Shown: in pieces, positions 8,041-16,790 of the stretch | Numbering within the stretch: position 1 is the first letter of the stretch | Layout of the letters: every line of letters starts with the position of its first letter | NCBI GenBank assembly: GCA_019636875.1 | Contig: JAHBWR010000025.1 | Location: forward strand, 1 to 36,518 | Origin: Nitrospira sp. | Lineage (GTDB): Bacteria; Nitrospirota; Nitrospiria; Nitrospirales; Nitrospiraceae | Length of the DNA: 36,518 nucleotides | Direction: 5' to 3' | Made by a program: the position numbers and the translations under genes | Notes under the pieces: generated by a model | Database searches by the model: none | Told to the model about the DNA's origin: nothing | Seen by the model: the letters and a program-made list of their open reading frames with translations, nothing else

Positions 8041-9489
8041 ATGGCGTTATTGACCGTGACCGAATTGCAGAGAGTTCTCGGGGCTCGAGTGTTGGCCGGC
8101 GATGTGTCTGAGCGAGCAGAGCAGCCTATCCGACACATTAGTCTAGATACTCGGTCACTTCGACCGGGCGATCTCTTTCTGGCGATACAAGGAGAACGGT
8201 TTGATGGGCATGCATTTGTCGGAACAGCTGTCTCGAAGGGAGCCATAGGGGCACTCGTCTTTGATTCCTATGACGTGTCGACGCTCTCTCTCACGCGAGG
8301 CGCGAAACGACGAGTGCCGCTCATTCTTGGTGTGCGAGATCCACTCGCTGCGTACCAACAATTAGCTGCGTATCATCGGAGCAAGTTCAGGATCCCTTTC
8401 GTGGCCGTGACGGGAAGCAACGGGAAAACCACGACAAAAGAAATGGTGGCGAGCGTGCTGGCCCATCGATGGAACATTCTCAAGACAGAAGGCAATCTGA
8501 ACAACCGCTTGGGAGTTCCTCAAACATTGTTCCGTCTCAAGAGACGGCACCAGGCTGCGGTCATTGAAATGGGGGTCGACAATGTCGGCCAAACGACCAC
8601 TCTGTGTGAACTCGTTCGTCCGACGATTGGGATTATCACGAACATCGGGCCGGATCATCTGGAGTTTTTCGGAAGCATGGATGTTTCAGCTCAGGCCAAG
8701 GCTGAGTTGCTTGATCTGCTTCCAGGGGATGGAACGGCCATTCTAAACGCCGATGATTCCTACTACGACTACCTCGTCAGCCGGGCTCGATGTCGAATCG
8801 TGTCGTTTGGGCTTTCAGCCAAGGCCGACGTCCGAGCGGCAAAGGTCAAGTCCGATGGACGAAATGGGACGATCTTTCACCTTCAGCTTCCAGGAAAAGC
8901 TCGTCACACCGTCGTTCACATTCGAGTTCAAGGAAGACACAATGTTACGAATGCACTCGCAGCAGGAGCGGTCGGGGCAGTCTTAGGTTTTCCCGGGACC
9001 GTGATCGCACAGGGCTTGTCGCATTTCCGACCGGCAGCGATGCGGTCTCAGGTTCGCGTGAGTCGAGGCGTTAAGCTGATCATTGATTGCTACAACGCGA
9101 ATCCAGCTTCGATGAAGGCGGCTGTAGAGCTGTTGGCGCAGGCGGGTGAACATCGGAGAACCATTGCCGTCCTGGGAGATATGTTGGAGCTTGGACCGAA
9201 TGCCGTCCGCATGCATGAGGAGGTCGGAGAATTTGTAGCGCGACACGGGATCGATTATGTCGTGACGTGTGGGACTCTAGGGCGCAGTCTTGCCCAAGGC
9301 GCCAGGCAGGCAGGGGTCGATCACGCGCGCATTATTGAGGTAGAGGACGCTCAAGCAGCCGTCGATGCGGTCAAGGCTATCGTCGGGCCCGGCGATGTCG
9401 TCCTGATCAAGGCGTCGCGCGGGATGCGATTAGAGCTTGTGGCAGACGCACTTCAGGGCATCAAACGCACGGCCAAGAAGGCTTCATAG
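8041..9489 (+). CDS. murF: UDP-MurNAc-tripeptide:D-Ala-D-Ala ligase MurF
   Basis: The 482-residue product has the three-domain Mur ligase layout: the N-terminal region with LDTRSLRPGDLFLAIQGERFDGH, the ATP-binding TGSNGKTTTKEM (Lys129), and the C-terminal domain with DCYNANPASMKAA and AVLGDMLELG, which are MurF hallmarks. It attaches the D-Ala-D-Ala dipeptide made by Ddl (encoded downstream at 16791) to the MurE product, completing UDP-MurNAc-pentapeptide. ATG 8041 is preceded by a weak AGGAA. The gap to mraY is only 13 bases. Nothing is unusual in length or motifs. Confidence 0.97.
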   Translation: MALLTVTELQRVLGARVLAGDVSERAEQPIRHISLDTRSLRPGDLFLAIQGERFDGHAFVGTAVSKGAIGALVFDSYDVSTLSLTRGAKRRVPLILGVRDPLAAYQQLAAYHRSKFRIPFVAVTGSNGKTTTKEMVASVLAHRWNILKTEGNLNNRLGVPQTLFRLKRRHQAAVIEMGVDNVGQTTTLCELVRPTIGIITNIGPDHLEFFGSMDVSAQAKAELLDLLPGDGTAILNADDSYYDYLVSRARCRIVSFGLSAKADVRAAKVKSDGRNGTIFHLQLPGKARHTVVHIRVQGRHNVTNALAAGAVGAVLGFPGTVIAQGLSHFRPAAMRSQVRVSRGVKLIIDCYNANPASMKAAVELLAQAGEHRRTIAVLGDMLELGPNAVRMHEEVGEFVARHGIDYVVTCGTLGRSLAQGARQAGVDHARIIEVEDAQAAVDAVKAIVGPGDVVLIKASRGMRLELVADALQGIKRTAKKAS

Positions 9490-9502
9490 GAACGCCCACA
9501 CT

Positions 9503-10579
9503 ATGCTGTATGTCTGGCTATACCCGTTCCATACTGAATTTTCCTTCCTCAACGTCTTTCGATACCAGAGCTTTCGCATCATTTACGCCGCTGTGACGGC
9601 ATTTCTGATCGCATTTGTGCTGGCGCCGTGGGTGATCCGAAAGCTCCAAGAAATCAAGCTGGGTCAGCAAGTGCGCGACGATGGACCAAAACGGCATTTG
9701 GCGAAGAGTGGGACACCCACGATGGGCGGGGTCCTCATCATTTTTGCCGTGACCCTCTCGACGCTGCTGTGGGCCGACATCTCACGGCCGCACGTCTGGT
9801 TGGTTCTTGTCGCAACGCTGGGGTTTTGTGCTATCGGGTTTATCGACGATTACCTCAAATTCATTAAAGCTCAGTCGAAAGGGTTGTCGGCGTCTCAGAA
9901 GTTCACCGCGCAGATTGTGGTCGCGCTGGTGGTTGCACTCATCTTGTATGCATTACCTGGCTATAACACTAAACTTAGTCTGCCATTTTTCAAGACGTTC
10001 ATGCCTGACCTCGGATGGTTTTATGTCGTCTTTGCTGTTCTGGTGATCGTTGGAAGTTCCAACGCCGTCAACCTTACCGACGGTTTGGACGGACTTGCCA
10101 TCGGGCCAGTGATGGTGGCGGCCTTAGCGTATACCGTCGTCGCTTATGTAACGGGACATCGGTTGATGTCTGAATATCTCCTCATTCCCCACATCGATGG
10201 TGCAGGAGAGCTGGCCGTCTTCACGGCGGCGATCCTGGGTTCTAGCCTTGGGTTTCTCTGGTACAACACCTACCCGGCCTCGGTATTCATGGGCGATGTC
10301 GGGTCGCTCCCGCTTGGGGCAGCCCTGGGGACCGTTGCGGTGATCAGCAAGCACGAGTTGCTTTTGTTGTTGGTCGGTGGGGTGTTCGTCATCGAGGCCG
10401 TGTCTGTTATTTTTCAGGTTGCGTCATTCAAATCACGAGGTAAGCGGATCTTCCTCATGGCGCCCATTCATCATCATTTTGAAATGAAAGGATGGGAAGA
10501 GCCAAAGGTCGTGGTGCGCTTGTGGATTATCGCCATTCTGCTCGCGCTCTTGAGCCTCAGTACGCTGAAGTTGAGGTGA
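9503..10579 (+). CDS. mraY: Phospho-N-acetylmuramoyl-pentapeptide transferase MraY
   Basis: MraY transfers phospho-MurNAc-pentapeptide to undecaprenyl phosphate on the inner face of the membrane, making lipid I. The 358-residue product is the normal length, with about ten hydrophobic segments. It carries the family signatures KSGTPTMGG, the FIDDYLK aspartate pair, NAVNLTDGLDGLA, and the C-terminal MAPIHHHFEMKGW. I chose ATG 9503, which gives the usual N-terminus (MLYVWLYPF) with periplasmic end; the longer in-frame start at 9437 lies inside murF. Its stop overlaps the ribosome site of murD. Confidence 0.98.
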   Translation: MLYVWLYPFHTEFSFLNVFRYQSFRIIYAAVTAFLIAFVLAPWVIRKLQEIKLGQQVRDDGPKRHLAKSGTPTMGGVLIIFAVTLSTLLWADISRPHVWLVLVATLGFCAIGFIDDYLKFIKAQSKGLSASQKFTAQIVVALVVALILYALPGYNTKLSLPFFKTFMPDLGWFYVVFAVLVIVGSSNAVNLTDGLDGLAIGPVMVAALAYTVVAYVTGHRLMSEYLLIPHIDGAGELAVFTAAILGSSLGFLWYNTYPASVFMGDVGSLPLGAALGTVAVISKHELLLLLVGGVFVIEAVSVIFQVASFKSRGKRIFLMAPIHHHFEMKGWEEPKVVVRLWIIAILLALLSLSTLKLR

Positions 10580-10584
10580 CGGCG

Positions 10585-11994
10585 ATGCCCACGGCCGACA
10601 CCATGGAGCTGAGAGGAAAGCGAGTGACGGTCATCGGACTTGCCCGAAGCGGCATTGCTGCTTCCCGTCTCCTCCAAGAGGTTGGGGCGCAGGTGACGGT
10701 TGCTGATAGAAAAGAGCGAGCTGAGGTGTGCCATGAGCTGGAGGTGTTGGATCCCTCGAGCATTCAGCTTAGTTTGGGAAAACGATATGAATCAGCCCTG
10801 GACAACGCTGATCTGGTCGTTATCAGTCCGGGCGTACCCTACCGGATGGAGTCCCTGGAACGTGCCCGTCGTCGAGGTGTGAAGGTGATCAGCGAACTCG
10901 ACCTTGCGTCGCGGTTTCTGTCGGTTCCGATCCTGGCGGTGACGGGAACAAACGGCAAGAGTACGACGGTCACCCTCATCGGCAAGATGCTGGAGCACAG
11001 TGGAAAACGAGTCTTCGTCGGCGGCAATCTTGGAGTCGCGCTCAGTGAAGCGGCCTTACACGCACGACAAGCGACAACAACTGGACAACCCTGTCCCTAC
11101 GACCTCTTGGTCGTCGAGGTGTCGAGTTTTCAGTTGGAGACGGTGGAACAGTTCCATCCATGGATCGCGGGCATCCTCAACGTGACGGTCGACCATCAGG
11201 ATCGCTACGTGTCGATCGAAGAATATATCGCCGCAAAGAATCGTATTTTTGAAAATCTCACGTCATCCGATTATGCGCTGTTCAATCTGGATGATCCCAG
11301 AGTCGCCTCACTTCGGAAGCCTGTGAAAGGGAGTGTGCTGGGATTCACGAGGACGAACGTCTTGCCTCCGGACGTAGCCGGCGGGGCCTATCTTGATCAG
11401 GATCGTGTCATGGTCAAGATCAAGGGGAAGACTCATGAGATATGCCGCAGGAACGAGCTGAAAATCATCGGCGATCACAATATTGACAACGCGATGGTCG
11501 CGTCCGTCTATGCACTACTCAGTGGGTGCCCAATGTCCGCCCTTCAGGAGGTGCTCCGGGACTTTCCCGGGCTAGAACATGCCTGTGAGGTTGTCCGGGA
11601 ACGGCACGGTGTCCGTTTTATCAATGATTCAAAGGGGACGAACGTTGATGCGACTCTGAAAGCACTGGAGAGTATCGATCAGCCAATTGTGCTTATCGCT
11701 GGTGGACGAGATAAGGGCGGGGATTTTTCTCGCTTGGCGAGCTCAATCCATCAGCGGGTCAAGCGGCTCATTCTGATCGGTGAAGCCGCCCCTCTGATCG
11801 CCAACGCGGTGGAAGGGTATCAGGCGGTCGAACGGGTCGGAACCTTGAATGAAGCTGTGGAGCTGGCGGCAGGGGCAGCGGAGAGTGGAGATGTCGTGCT
11901 TCTCTCACCGGCCTGTGCAAGTTTCGACATGTTTGTTGATTATCAGGATCGGGGCCGTCAATTTAAGACCCTTGTGCAATCGTTGCCGTCATGA
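10585..11994 (+). CDS. murD: UDP-MurNAc-L-alanine:D-glutamate ligase MurD
   Basis: MurD adds D-glutamate to UDP-MurNAc-L-Ala in the cytoplasm. The 469-residue product opens with a Rossmann-like VTVIGLARSGIAASRLL, then the ATP-binding GTNGKSTTV (Lys125), and the C-terminal AGGRDKGGDF and LLSPACASFDMF motifs, both diagnostic of MurD. ATG 10585 is preceded by GAGGTGA at five bases spacing, partly formed by the mraY stop region, so the genes are likely coupled. A GTG at 10576 or an ATG at 10603 are less likely starts. ftsW follows after 35 bases. Confidence 0.97.
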   Translation: MPTADTMELRGKRVTVIGLARSGIAASRLLQEVGAQVTVADRKERAEVCHELEVLDPSSIQLSLGKRYESALDNADLVVISPGVPYRMESLERARRRGVKVISELDLASRFLSVPILAVTGTNGKSTTVTLIGKMLEHSGKRVFVGGNLGVALSEAALHARQATTTGQPCPYDLLVVEVSSFQLETVEQFHPWIAGILNVTVDHQDRYVSIEEYIAAKNRIFENLTSSDYALFNLDDPRVASLRKPVKGSVLGFTRTNVLPPDVAGGAYLDQDRVMVKIKGKTHEICRRNELKIIGDHNIDNAMVASVYALLSGCPMSALQEVLRDFPGLEHACEVVRERHGVRFINDSKGTNVDATLKALESIDQPIVLIAGGRDKGGDFSRLASSIHQRVKRLILIGEAAPLIANAVEGYQAVERVGTLNEAVELAAGAAESGDVVLLSPACASFDMFVDYQDRGRQFKTLVQSLPS

Positions 11995-12029
11995 CTGGCG
12001 CGACGACAGAGGAGCATTGAGACCACACG

Positions 12030-13235
12030 ATGTCACGACGATCAGCAGGTACCCTGGCCTTGCCATGGCCTCCCGGCGGGCCACGAGGTCCAAATCAAGT
12101 TGGGATGGATCAAATCCTCCTGTTCGTGACGATTACGTTGGCATTGGTTGGCTTGGTCATGATGTTCAGCGCGAGTGCCGTAATGGCGGGCAAGAGGTTC
12201 GACGATTCATGGTATTACCTCAAGCGTCAATTGGTCTGGCTGACGTTCGGATTGATACTCCTCCATGTCGTATCCCGCATCGATTATATCTGGTGGAGAC
12301 GCCTCTCCTTCCCGCTTCTTGGTCTGATTGCAATCTTACTGGTTATGGTACTCCTCCCATCTATTGGCGAAACGAAGCATGGTGCTCGACGATGGTTACA
12401 GCTTGGGCCCATCTCAGTTCAACCGGCGGAGATGGCGAAGCTCATCGTGGTTATTTACCTCGCCGGGTATCTTTCTCGGAAAGAGGACCGGCTCCAGGAC
12501 TTTTCTTCCGGCTTGCTTCCGCCGTTGCTCATGATCGGCATTCTCTGCGGCCTAGTGCTCAAGGAACCAGACCTGGGCACTGTGGTGGTCATCGGACTTG
12601 TGACAGGAGGCTTGCTGTTTGTTGGAGGGGCGCGCCTCTCTCATCTGTCGTCGGTGGCTCTCTGTGCGATACCCGTCGGCTTGGCCCTTATCCTAACCTC
12701 CGGTTACCGGTTGCCGCGGCTGATGACATTCTTGGATCCCGGGCGCGACCCGTTGAATGCGGGACATCAAATTACACAATCGTTCCTGGCCTTCGGCAGT
12801 GGAGGGCTATTCGGCGTGGGGCTGGGCGAAGGAAAGCAAAAGCTGCTCTTTCTCCCGGAACCGCATACCGACTTTGTGTTAGCGCTGGTCGGGGAAGAGC
12901 TGGGGTTCGTCGGGACCTGTGTGATCATTCTTCTCTTCGCGGTATTCGTCGTTCGCGGATTTCAGATTGCCACACGGGCGCGAACTCCATTCGGGCGCTA
13001 CCTCGGGGTCGGAATTACGACACTCATCGGTATCCAGGCGCTGATCAATGCCTGTGTCGCGACGGGTTTGCTGCCTACCAAAGGTCTCACATTGCCGTTT
13101 GTCAGTTATGGGGGTTCCTCCCTGGTCGTCAGTTTAACCGGCGTCGGGATGTTGCTCAGCATCTCGAGAGATCGGCAGGCGGGACGGGAGGAGATTCGAT
13201 ATCGAAGTGGGCGTGGCTGGTCGAATCGACGATGA
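12030..13235 (+). CDS. ftsW: Septal peptidoglycan glycosyltransferase FtsW
   Basis: The 401-residue product is a SEDS-family membrane protein with about ten hydrophobic segments. It has the early FSASAVMA motif, KHGARRWLQLGPISVQPAE, and the C-terminal LPTKGLTLPFVSYGGSSL signature. FtsW polymerises lipid II at the septum as a complex with FtsI. The position between murD and murG separates it from the elongation paralogue RodA. The N-terminal 25 residues are cytoplasmic and rich in Pro, Gly and Arg. The ATG at 12030 lies 15 bases after an AGAGGAG, which is long, but no better start exists. Its last bases overlap the murG start (ATGA). Confidence 0.96.
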   Translation: MSRRSAGTLALPWPPGGPRGPNQVGMDQILLFVTITLALVGLVMMFSASAVMAGKRFDDSWYYLKRQLVWLTFGLILLHVVSRIDYIWWRRLSFPLLGLIAILLVMVLLPSIGETKHGARRWLQLGPISVQPAEMAKLIVVIYLAGYLSRKEDRLQDFSSGLLPPLLMIGILCGLVLKEPDLGTVVVIGLVTGGLLFVGGARLSHLSSVALCAIPVGLALILTSGYRLPRLMTFLDPGRDPLNAGHQITQSFLAFGSGGLFGVGLGEGKQKLLFLPEPHTDFVLALVGEELGFVGTCVIILLFAVFVVRGFQIATRARTPFGRYLGVGITTLIGIQALINACVATGLLPTKGLTLPFVSYGGSSLVVSLTGVGMLLSISRDRQAGREEIRYRSGRGWSNRR

Positions 13236-14356
13236 CGATTGTAATCGCTGCGGGAGGGACTGGCGGCCATCTCTATCCGGCAATTGCGCTGGCTCGAGAG
13301 TTTCTGCGGCATGACGCAGCCGTACGGATCCTCTTCGTGGGAACGGCTCGTGGCGTTGAGTCTCGGGTACTGGCCCATGAAGGGTTCGAGCTGGCGCTGA
13401 TCACAGCCAAGCCGGTCATGGGAAAGGGAGTGGTGGACGTTCTACGAGGCCTCCTGTCTGTGCCCATCGGGATCTGGCAGTCATTACGCATTCTCGAGCA
13501 GCGTCAAGCGGATCTTGTGATTGGGGTAGGAGGATATACGAGTCCCACTATGCTGGCGGCCGCTGCATTGAAAGGCATCCCTCGGGTGATTCTTGAGCCA
13601 AATGCCTATCCAGGCCTCGCGAATAAGGTAGTCGCGCCGTTCACACAACGAGTATTTCTGGCGTTTGAGTCTGCGGGCGCATCATTTGATCAGAGAAAGG
13701 TTCGAGTGGTTGGAACACCGGTTCGACAAGAGTTCCTAGTTCCATCACTCAAGGCGGGTGACTCAATTGAACGCAGAGGCCAGCATCTCCTAATTTTCGG
13801 CGGGAGCCAGGGTGCTAAAGCCATCAATAGTGCGGTGTTGGAGGGCTTAGCGTTGTTGCAATCGCGTTTTCCAGATCTCATGATCACTCATCAGACCGGG
13901 GAAGTGGACTTTGAACGAGTTAGCGGGGCTTATGACAAGCTCGGGATACAGGCTAAAGTCGTTCCATTTCTCTATGACATGCCCGCTGTCTTGCGCACAG
14001 CCGACTTAGTCGTGGCTCGATCGGGCGCGATGACCATCGCGGAATTGACGGCTTGTGGCAAAGCTGCGGTACTGATCCCGCTGCCGAACGCGATTTACGA
14101 TCACCAAATGAAGAATGCACGGGCGATGGAGGTTGAGGGTGGAGCGATTGTGCTCCCGCAGGCAAATCTGAATGGAGCGAAACTGGTTGAGACGATCGTG
14201 TCGATCATGTCGAATTCAGAGCGGCTGCATGCGATGCAGGAGCACAGCTTCGCGATGAGGCGAAGTGATGCTGCCGAAGTGATCGTCCGGGAATGTTACG
14301 CCCTCATGAATAAGACACAAGAGAACAATCAACTTCGAAAAGTAAACGGAGGGTAA
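13232..14356 (+). CDS. murG: UDP-GlcNAc:lipid I N-acetylglucosaminyltransferase MurG
   Basis: MurG converts lipid I to lipid II on the cytoplasmic face of the membrane. The 374-residue product is a GT-B glycosyltransferase with the N-terminal G loops (IVIAAGGTGGHLYPAIALA and GVGGYTSPTMLAA), then FGGSQGAKAIN and the UDP-GlcNAc-binding ARSGAMTIAELTACG, and PLPNAIYDHQMKNA near the end. ATG 13232 overlaps the ftsW stop by four bases, and conservation starts directly at this methionine. The same frame is free of stops far upstream across ftsW, but that stretch is not protein-like. A 79-base gap precedes murC, one of the wider gaps in the cluster. Confidence 0.97.
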   Translation: MTIVIAAGGTGGHLYPAIALAREFLRHDAAVRILFVGTARGVESRVLAHEGFELALITAKPVMGKGVVDVLRGLLSVPIGIWQSLRILEQRQADLVIGVGGYTSPTMLAAAALKGIPRVILEPNAYPGLANKVVAPFTQRVFLAFESAGASFDQRKVRVVGTPVRQEFLVPSLKAGDSIERRGQHLLIFGGSQGAKAINSAVLEGLALLQSRFPDLMITHQTGEVDFERVSGAYDKLGIQAKVVPFLYDMPAVLRTADLVVARSGAMTIAELTACGKAAVLIPLPNAIYDHQMKNARAMEVEGGAIVLPQANLNGAKLVETIVSIMSNSERLHAMQEHSFAMRRSDAAEVIVRECYALMNKTQENNQLRKVNGG

Positions 14357-14435
14357 CGCAGTTGCGACGGGAAGAAGAAAGAAATCAGCAAGAGAAAATA
14401 AATAGTGAGCAGTCGGATGGCGGAGCACCACGCAT

Positions 14436-15827
14436 ATGACGCCATTTCGTAAGACACAACAGATTCATCTGGTCGGAATTGGGGGAGCGGGCATGAGCGG
14501 GATCGCAGAGGTTCTGCTCACGATGGGGTACAAAGTGACCGGTTCAGATCTGCATGCTTCGGAAACGACCAGGCGGCTTGAAGAACTTGGTGGGAAGATC
14601 TTCATCGGTCATCAGGAATCAAACGTAGGAGAAGCGCAGGTCGTCGTCATTTCATCCGCTGTGGCAACCAGCAATCCCGAAGTGGCGATCGCAAAGGCGC
14701 AACAAATTCCCGTCATCCCCCGCGCAGAAATGCTGGCGGAGCTGATGCGTCTGAAGTTTGGAGTGGCGATTGCCGGCGCCCATGGCAAAACCACCACGAC
14801 CTCCATGGTGGCCAACGTGTTGGCGCAAGGAGGCCTGGATCCAACCATGGTCATCGGTGGCAAGGTCAACGCGTTGGGTAGTCATGCACGGCTTGGCCGC
14901 GGCGACCTGCTTGTGGCGGAGGCCGACGAAAGCGATGGTTCGTTTCTCCGACTCTCGCCGACCATCGTGGCTGTGACGAACTTGGATCGAGAACATCTGG
15001 ATCATTATGGTTCCATGGAGCGAATCAACGAGTGTTTTCTGGAATTCATCAACAAGATTCCGTTCTACGGGCTGGCCGTCTTATGTGGTGATGACGAGCG
15101 CCTTCGGAACCTGTTCCCGCTCATTGTGAAGCGCTATCAAACGTATGGGCTTCAGGAGCGTGGCGGAACGTCCTTGGATTTCCAAGCCACCGATATCGTG
15201 CTCAACCAATGGGGAGCTGAGTTCCGCGCCTCTTTCCGTGGGAAAAACTTGGGCCCATTTCGGTTGGCAATACCAGGCATCCATAACGTTTCAAACGCAC
15301 TCGCCGCGATTGCCATCGGAGTCGAACTCGAAGTCCCCGTTGATCTCATCCGTAAAGGACTCGCAGCCTTTACCGGTGTGGAACGGCGTTTTCATCTACG
15401 TGGGGAAATCGGCGGGATTATGGTGGTGGATGATTATGGCCATCATCCGACCGAGGTGAAAGCCACGCTTGCTGCAGCCAAACAAGGGTGGAATCGGCGA
15501 TTGGTCGTTCTGTTCCAACCGCATCGGTACACCAGGACACGGGACTGTATGGGAGACTTCGTGCATGCCTTTGACGATGCTGATGCGGTGTTCATGACGG
15601 AGGTCTATCCGGCCGGCGAGCCGCCAATACCCGGAGTTTCTGGAGCCAGCCTCGCTGACACCATCAAGTCGGCCGGGCACCCGTCTGTCACCTTTATTGC
15701 GCAGAAAGAAACTCTCCCCGATCAGGTGCTCCCGTTTCTGCGGTCAGGCGATCTTGTCCTGACCATGGGGGCCGGCGATATTTGGAAAGCGGGCACCGGA
15801 ATTCTTGCACGTCTTGAGGGGACGTGA
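14436..15827 (+). CDS. murC: UDP-MurNAc:L-alanine ligase MurC
   Basis: MurC adds the first amino acid, L-alanine, to UDP-MurNAc. The 463-residue product begins with the dinucleotide-fold-like HLVGIGGAGMSGIAEVL, followed by GSD, the ATP-binding GAHGKTTTTSM (Lys118), VAEADESDGSFL, and the C-terminal VDDYGHHPTEV and FQPHRYTRT motifs that set MurC apart from the other Mur ligases. The ATG at 14436 has GGAG ten bases upstream. The nine-base gap to murB suggests coupling. No unusual residues were noticed. Confidence 0.97.
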   Translation: MTPFRKTQQIHLVGIGGAGMSGIAEVLLTMGYKVTGSDLHASETTRRLEELGGKIFIGHQESNVGEAQVVVISSAVATSNPEVAIAKAQQIPVIPRAEMLAELMRLKFGVAIAGAHGKTTTTSMVANVLAQGGLDPTMVIGGKVNALGSHARLGRGDLLVAEADESDGSFLRLSPTIVAVTNLDREHLDHYGSMERINECFLEFINKIPFYGLAVLCGDDERLRNLFPLIVKRYQTYGLQERGGTSLDFQATDIVLNQWGAEFRASFRGKNLGPFRLAIPGIHNVSNALAAIAIGVELEVPVDLIRKGLAAFTGVERRFHLRGEIGGIMVVDDYGHHPTEVKATLAAAKQGWNRRLVVLFQPHRYTRTRDCMGDFVHAFDDADAVFMTEVYPAGEPPIPGVSGASLADTIKSAGHPSVTFIAQKETLPDQVLPFLRSGDLVLTMGAGDIWKAGTGILARLEGT

Positions 15828-15836
15828 CGGCTGAAG

Positions 15837-16778
15837 ATGCGTCGAAGCTTGCGGCATGAGTTAAAGCCACGACAGGTAGGTCGAGAACGCCGATTGCGAT
15901 TGGCCGTGGCCGGCCTGCGGGGCACCGTTCAGTTCAAGGCATCGCTGAAGGACCATACTTCGTTCCATATCGGTGGTCCGGCTGATGTCCTGGTACAGCC
16001 TGCTGATGTCGAGGATGTCATCCGCCTTTGTCGGCAGACGAATGAACAGCGCGTGCCCCTCTGTGTGTTGGGTGGGACCAACATTCTCGTTCGAGACAAG
16101 GGGATCCGAGGTGTGGTCGTCAGTTTGGCTAAGATGCGAGCGATCAAGGAGGAACCGGGTTCAGTCCTGTATGTCGAAGGAGGCGTTGGGATGCCCACAC
16201 TGATTGGGCATGCCATCCGTAAGTCTTTGGCCGGACTGGAGTGGGCTGCTGGGATACCAGGGACCGCTGCAGGATGCGTGGTCATGAATGCAGGGACAAA
16301 GCTAGGCGAAATGAAAAGCACCGTCAAGGCTGTGCGTATAGTTTTGCCAAAAGGAACTCTCCTGGACTATCAAGCAGAGAACATTGATTTTGCGTACCGT
16401 CGGGCGACACTGCCTCGTGGCATTGTGGTTGGGGTATGGCTTCAGCTGAAACCGGGGGTGAAATCGGAAATCGAACACGTCGTGAAAGACTATTTGCACT
16501 ATCGCCGTGATACTCAACCGCTATCCATGCCGAGCGCCGGTTGTGTGTTCAAAAATCCGAAGAATGATTCGGCGGGACGCGTCGTGGAGTCGGCTGGGCT
16601 CAAAGGGGCTGAGGTCGGTGATGCCTGCGTCTCGACGAAACACGCCAACTTTATCGTCAACCAGGGCCACGCCAGTGCCCGCGATGTGCTGTCTCTCATC
16701 AGAAAAGTGCGCGCACAGGTCTCTCGGAAAACAGGCATTAAACTGGAATTGGAGTTGAAGGTCATCGGGGAGCGCTAG
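15837..16778 (+). CDS. murB: UDP-N-acetylenolpyruvoylglucosamine reductase MurB
   Basis: MurB reduces UDP-GlcNAc-enolpyruvate to UDP-MurNAc with NADPH and FAD. The 313-residue product has HTSFHIGGPADVLVQP, the FAD-binding LGGTNILVRDKGI, AGIPGTAAGCVVMNAG, and SAGCVFKNP near residue 236. The latter is where the proton-donating serine of the E. coli enzyme sits; here it is Cys236, a substitution I recall in other lineages. The compact, loop-less C-terminal part fits the type II MurB class. The N-terminal 30 residues are rich in Arg and Lys and weakly conserved, so the start at ATG 15837, which lacks a good ribosome site, is not certain. Confidence 0.95.
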   Translation: MRRSLRHELKPRQVGRERRLRLAVAGLRGTVQFKASLKDHTSFHIGGPADVLVQPADVEDVIRLCRQTNEQRVPLCVLGGTNILVRDKGIRGVVVSLAKMRAIKEEPGSVLYVEGGVGMPTLIGHAIRKSLAGLEWAAGIPGTAAGCVVMNAGTKLGEMKSTVKAVRIVLPKGTLLDYQAENIDFAYRRATLPRGIVVGVWLQLKPGVKSEIEHVVKDYLHYRRDTQPLSMPSAGCVFKNPKNDSAGRVVESAGLKGAEVGDACVSTKHANFIVNQGHASARDVLSLIRKVRAQVSRKTGIKLELELKVIGER

Positions 16779-16790
16779 CGAAAGGATGTG

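Noticed and set aside
11849..13231. Long stop-free plus-strand frame upstream of and joined to murG, overlapping murD and ftsW
   Set aside because: The translation is rich in Arg, Cys and His with no domain, and it runs opposite to the clear FtsW frame. MurG conservation starts exactly at the ATG 13232. It is a shadow of ftsW.
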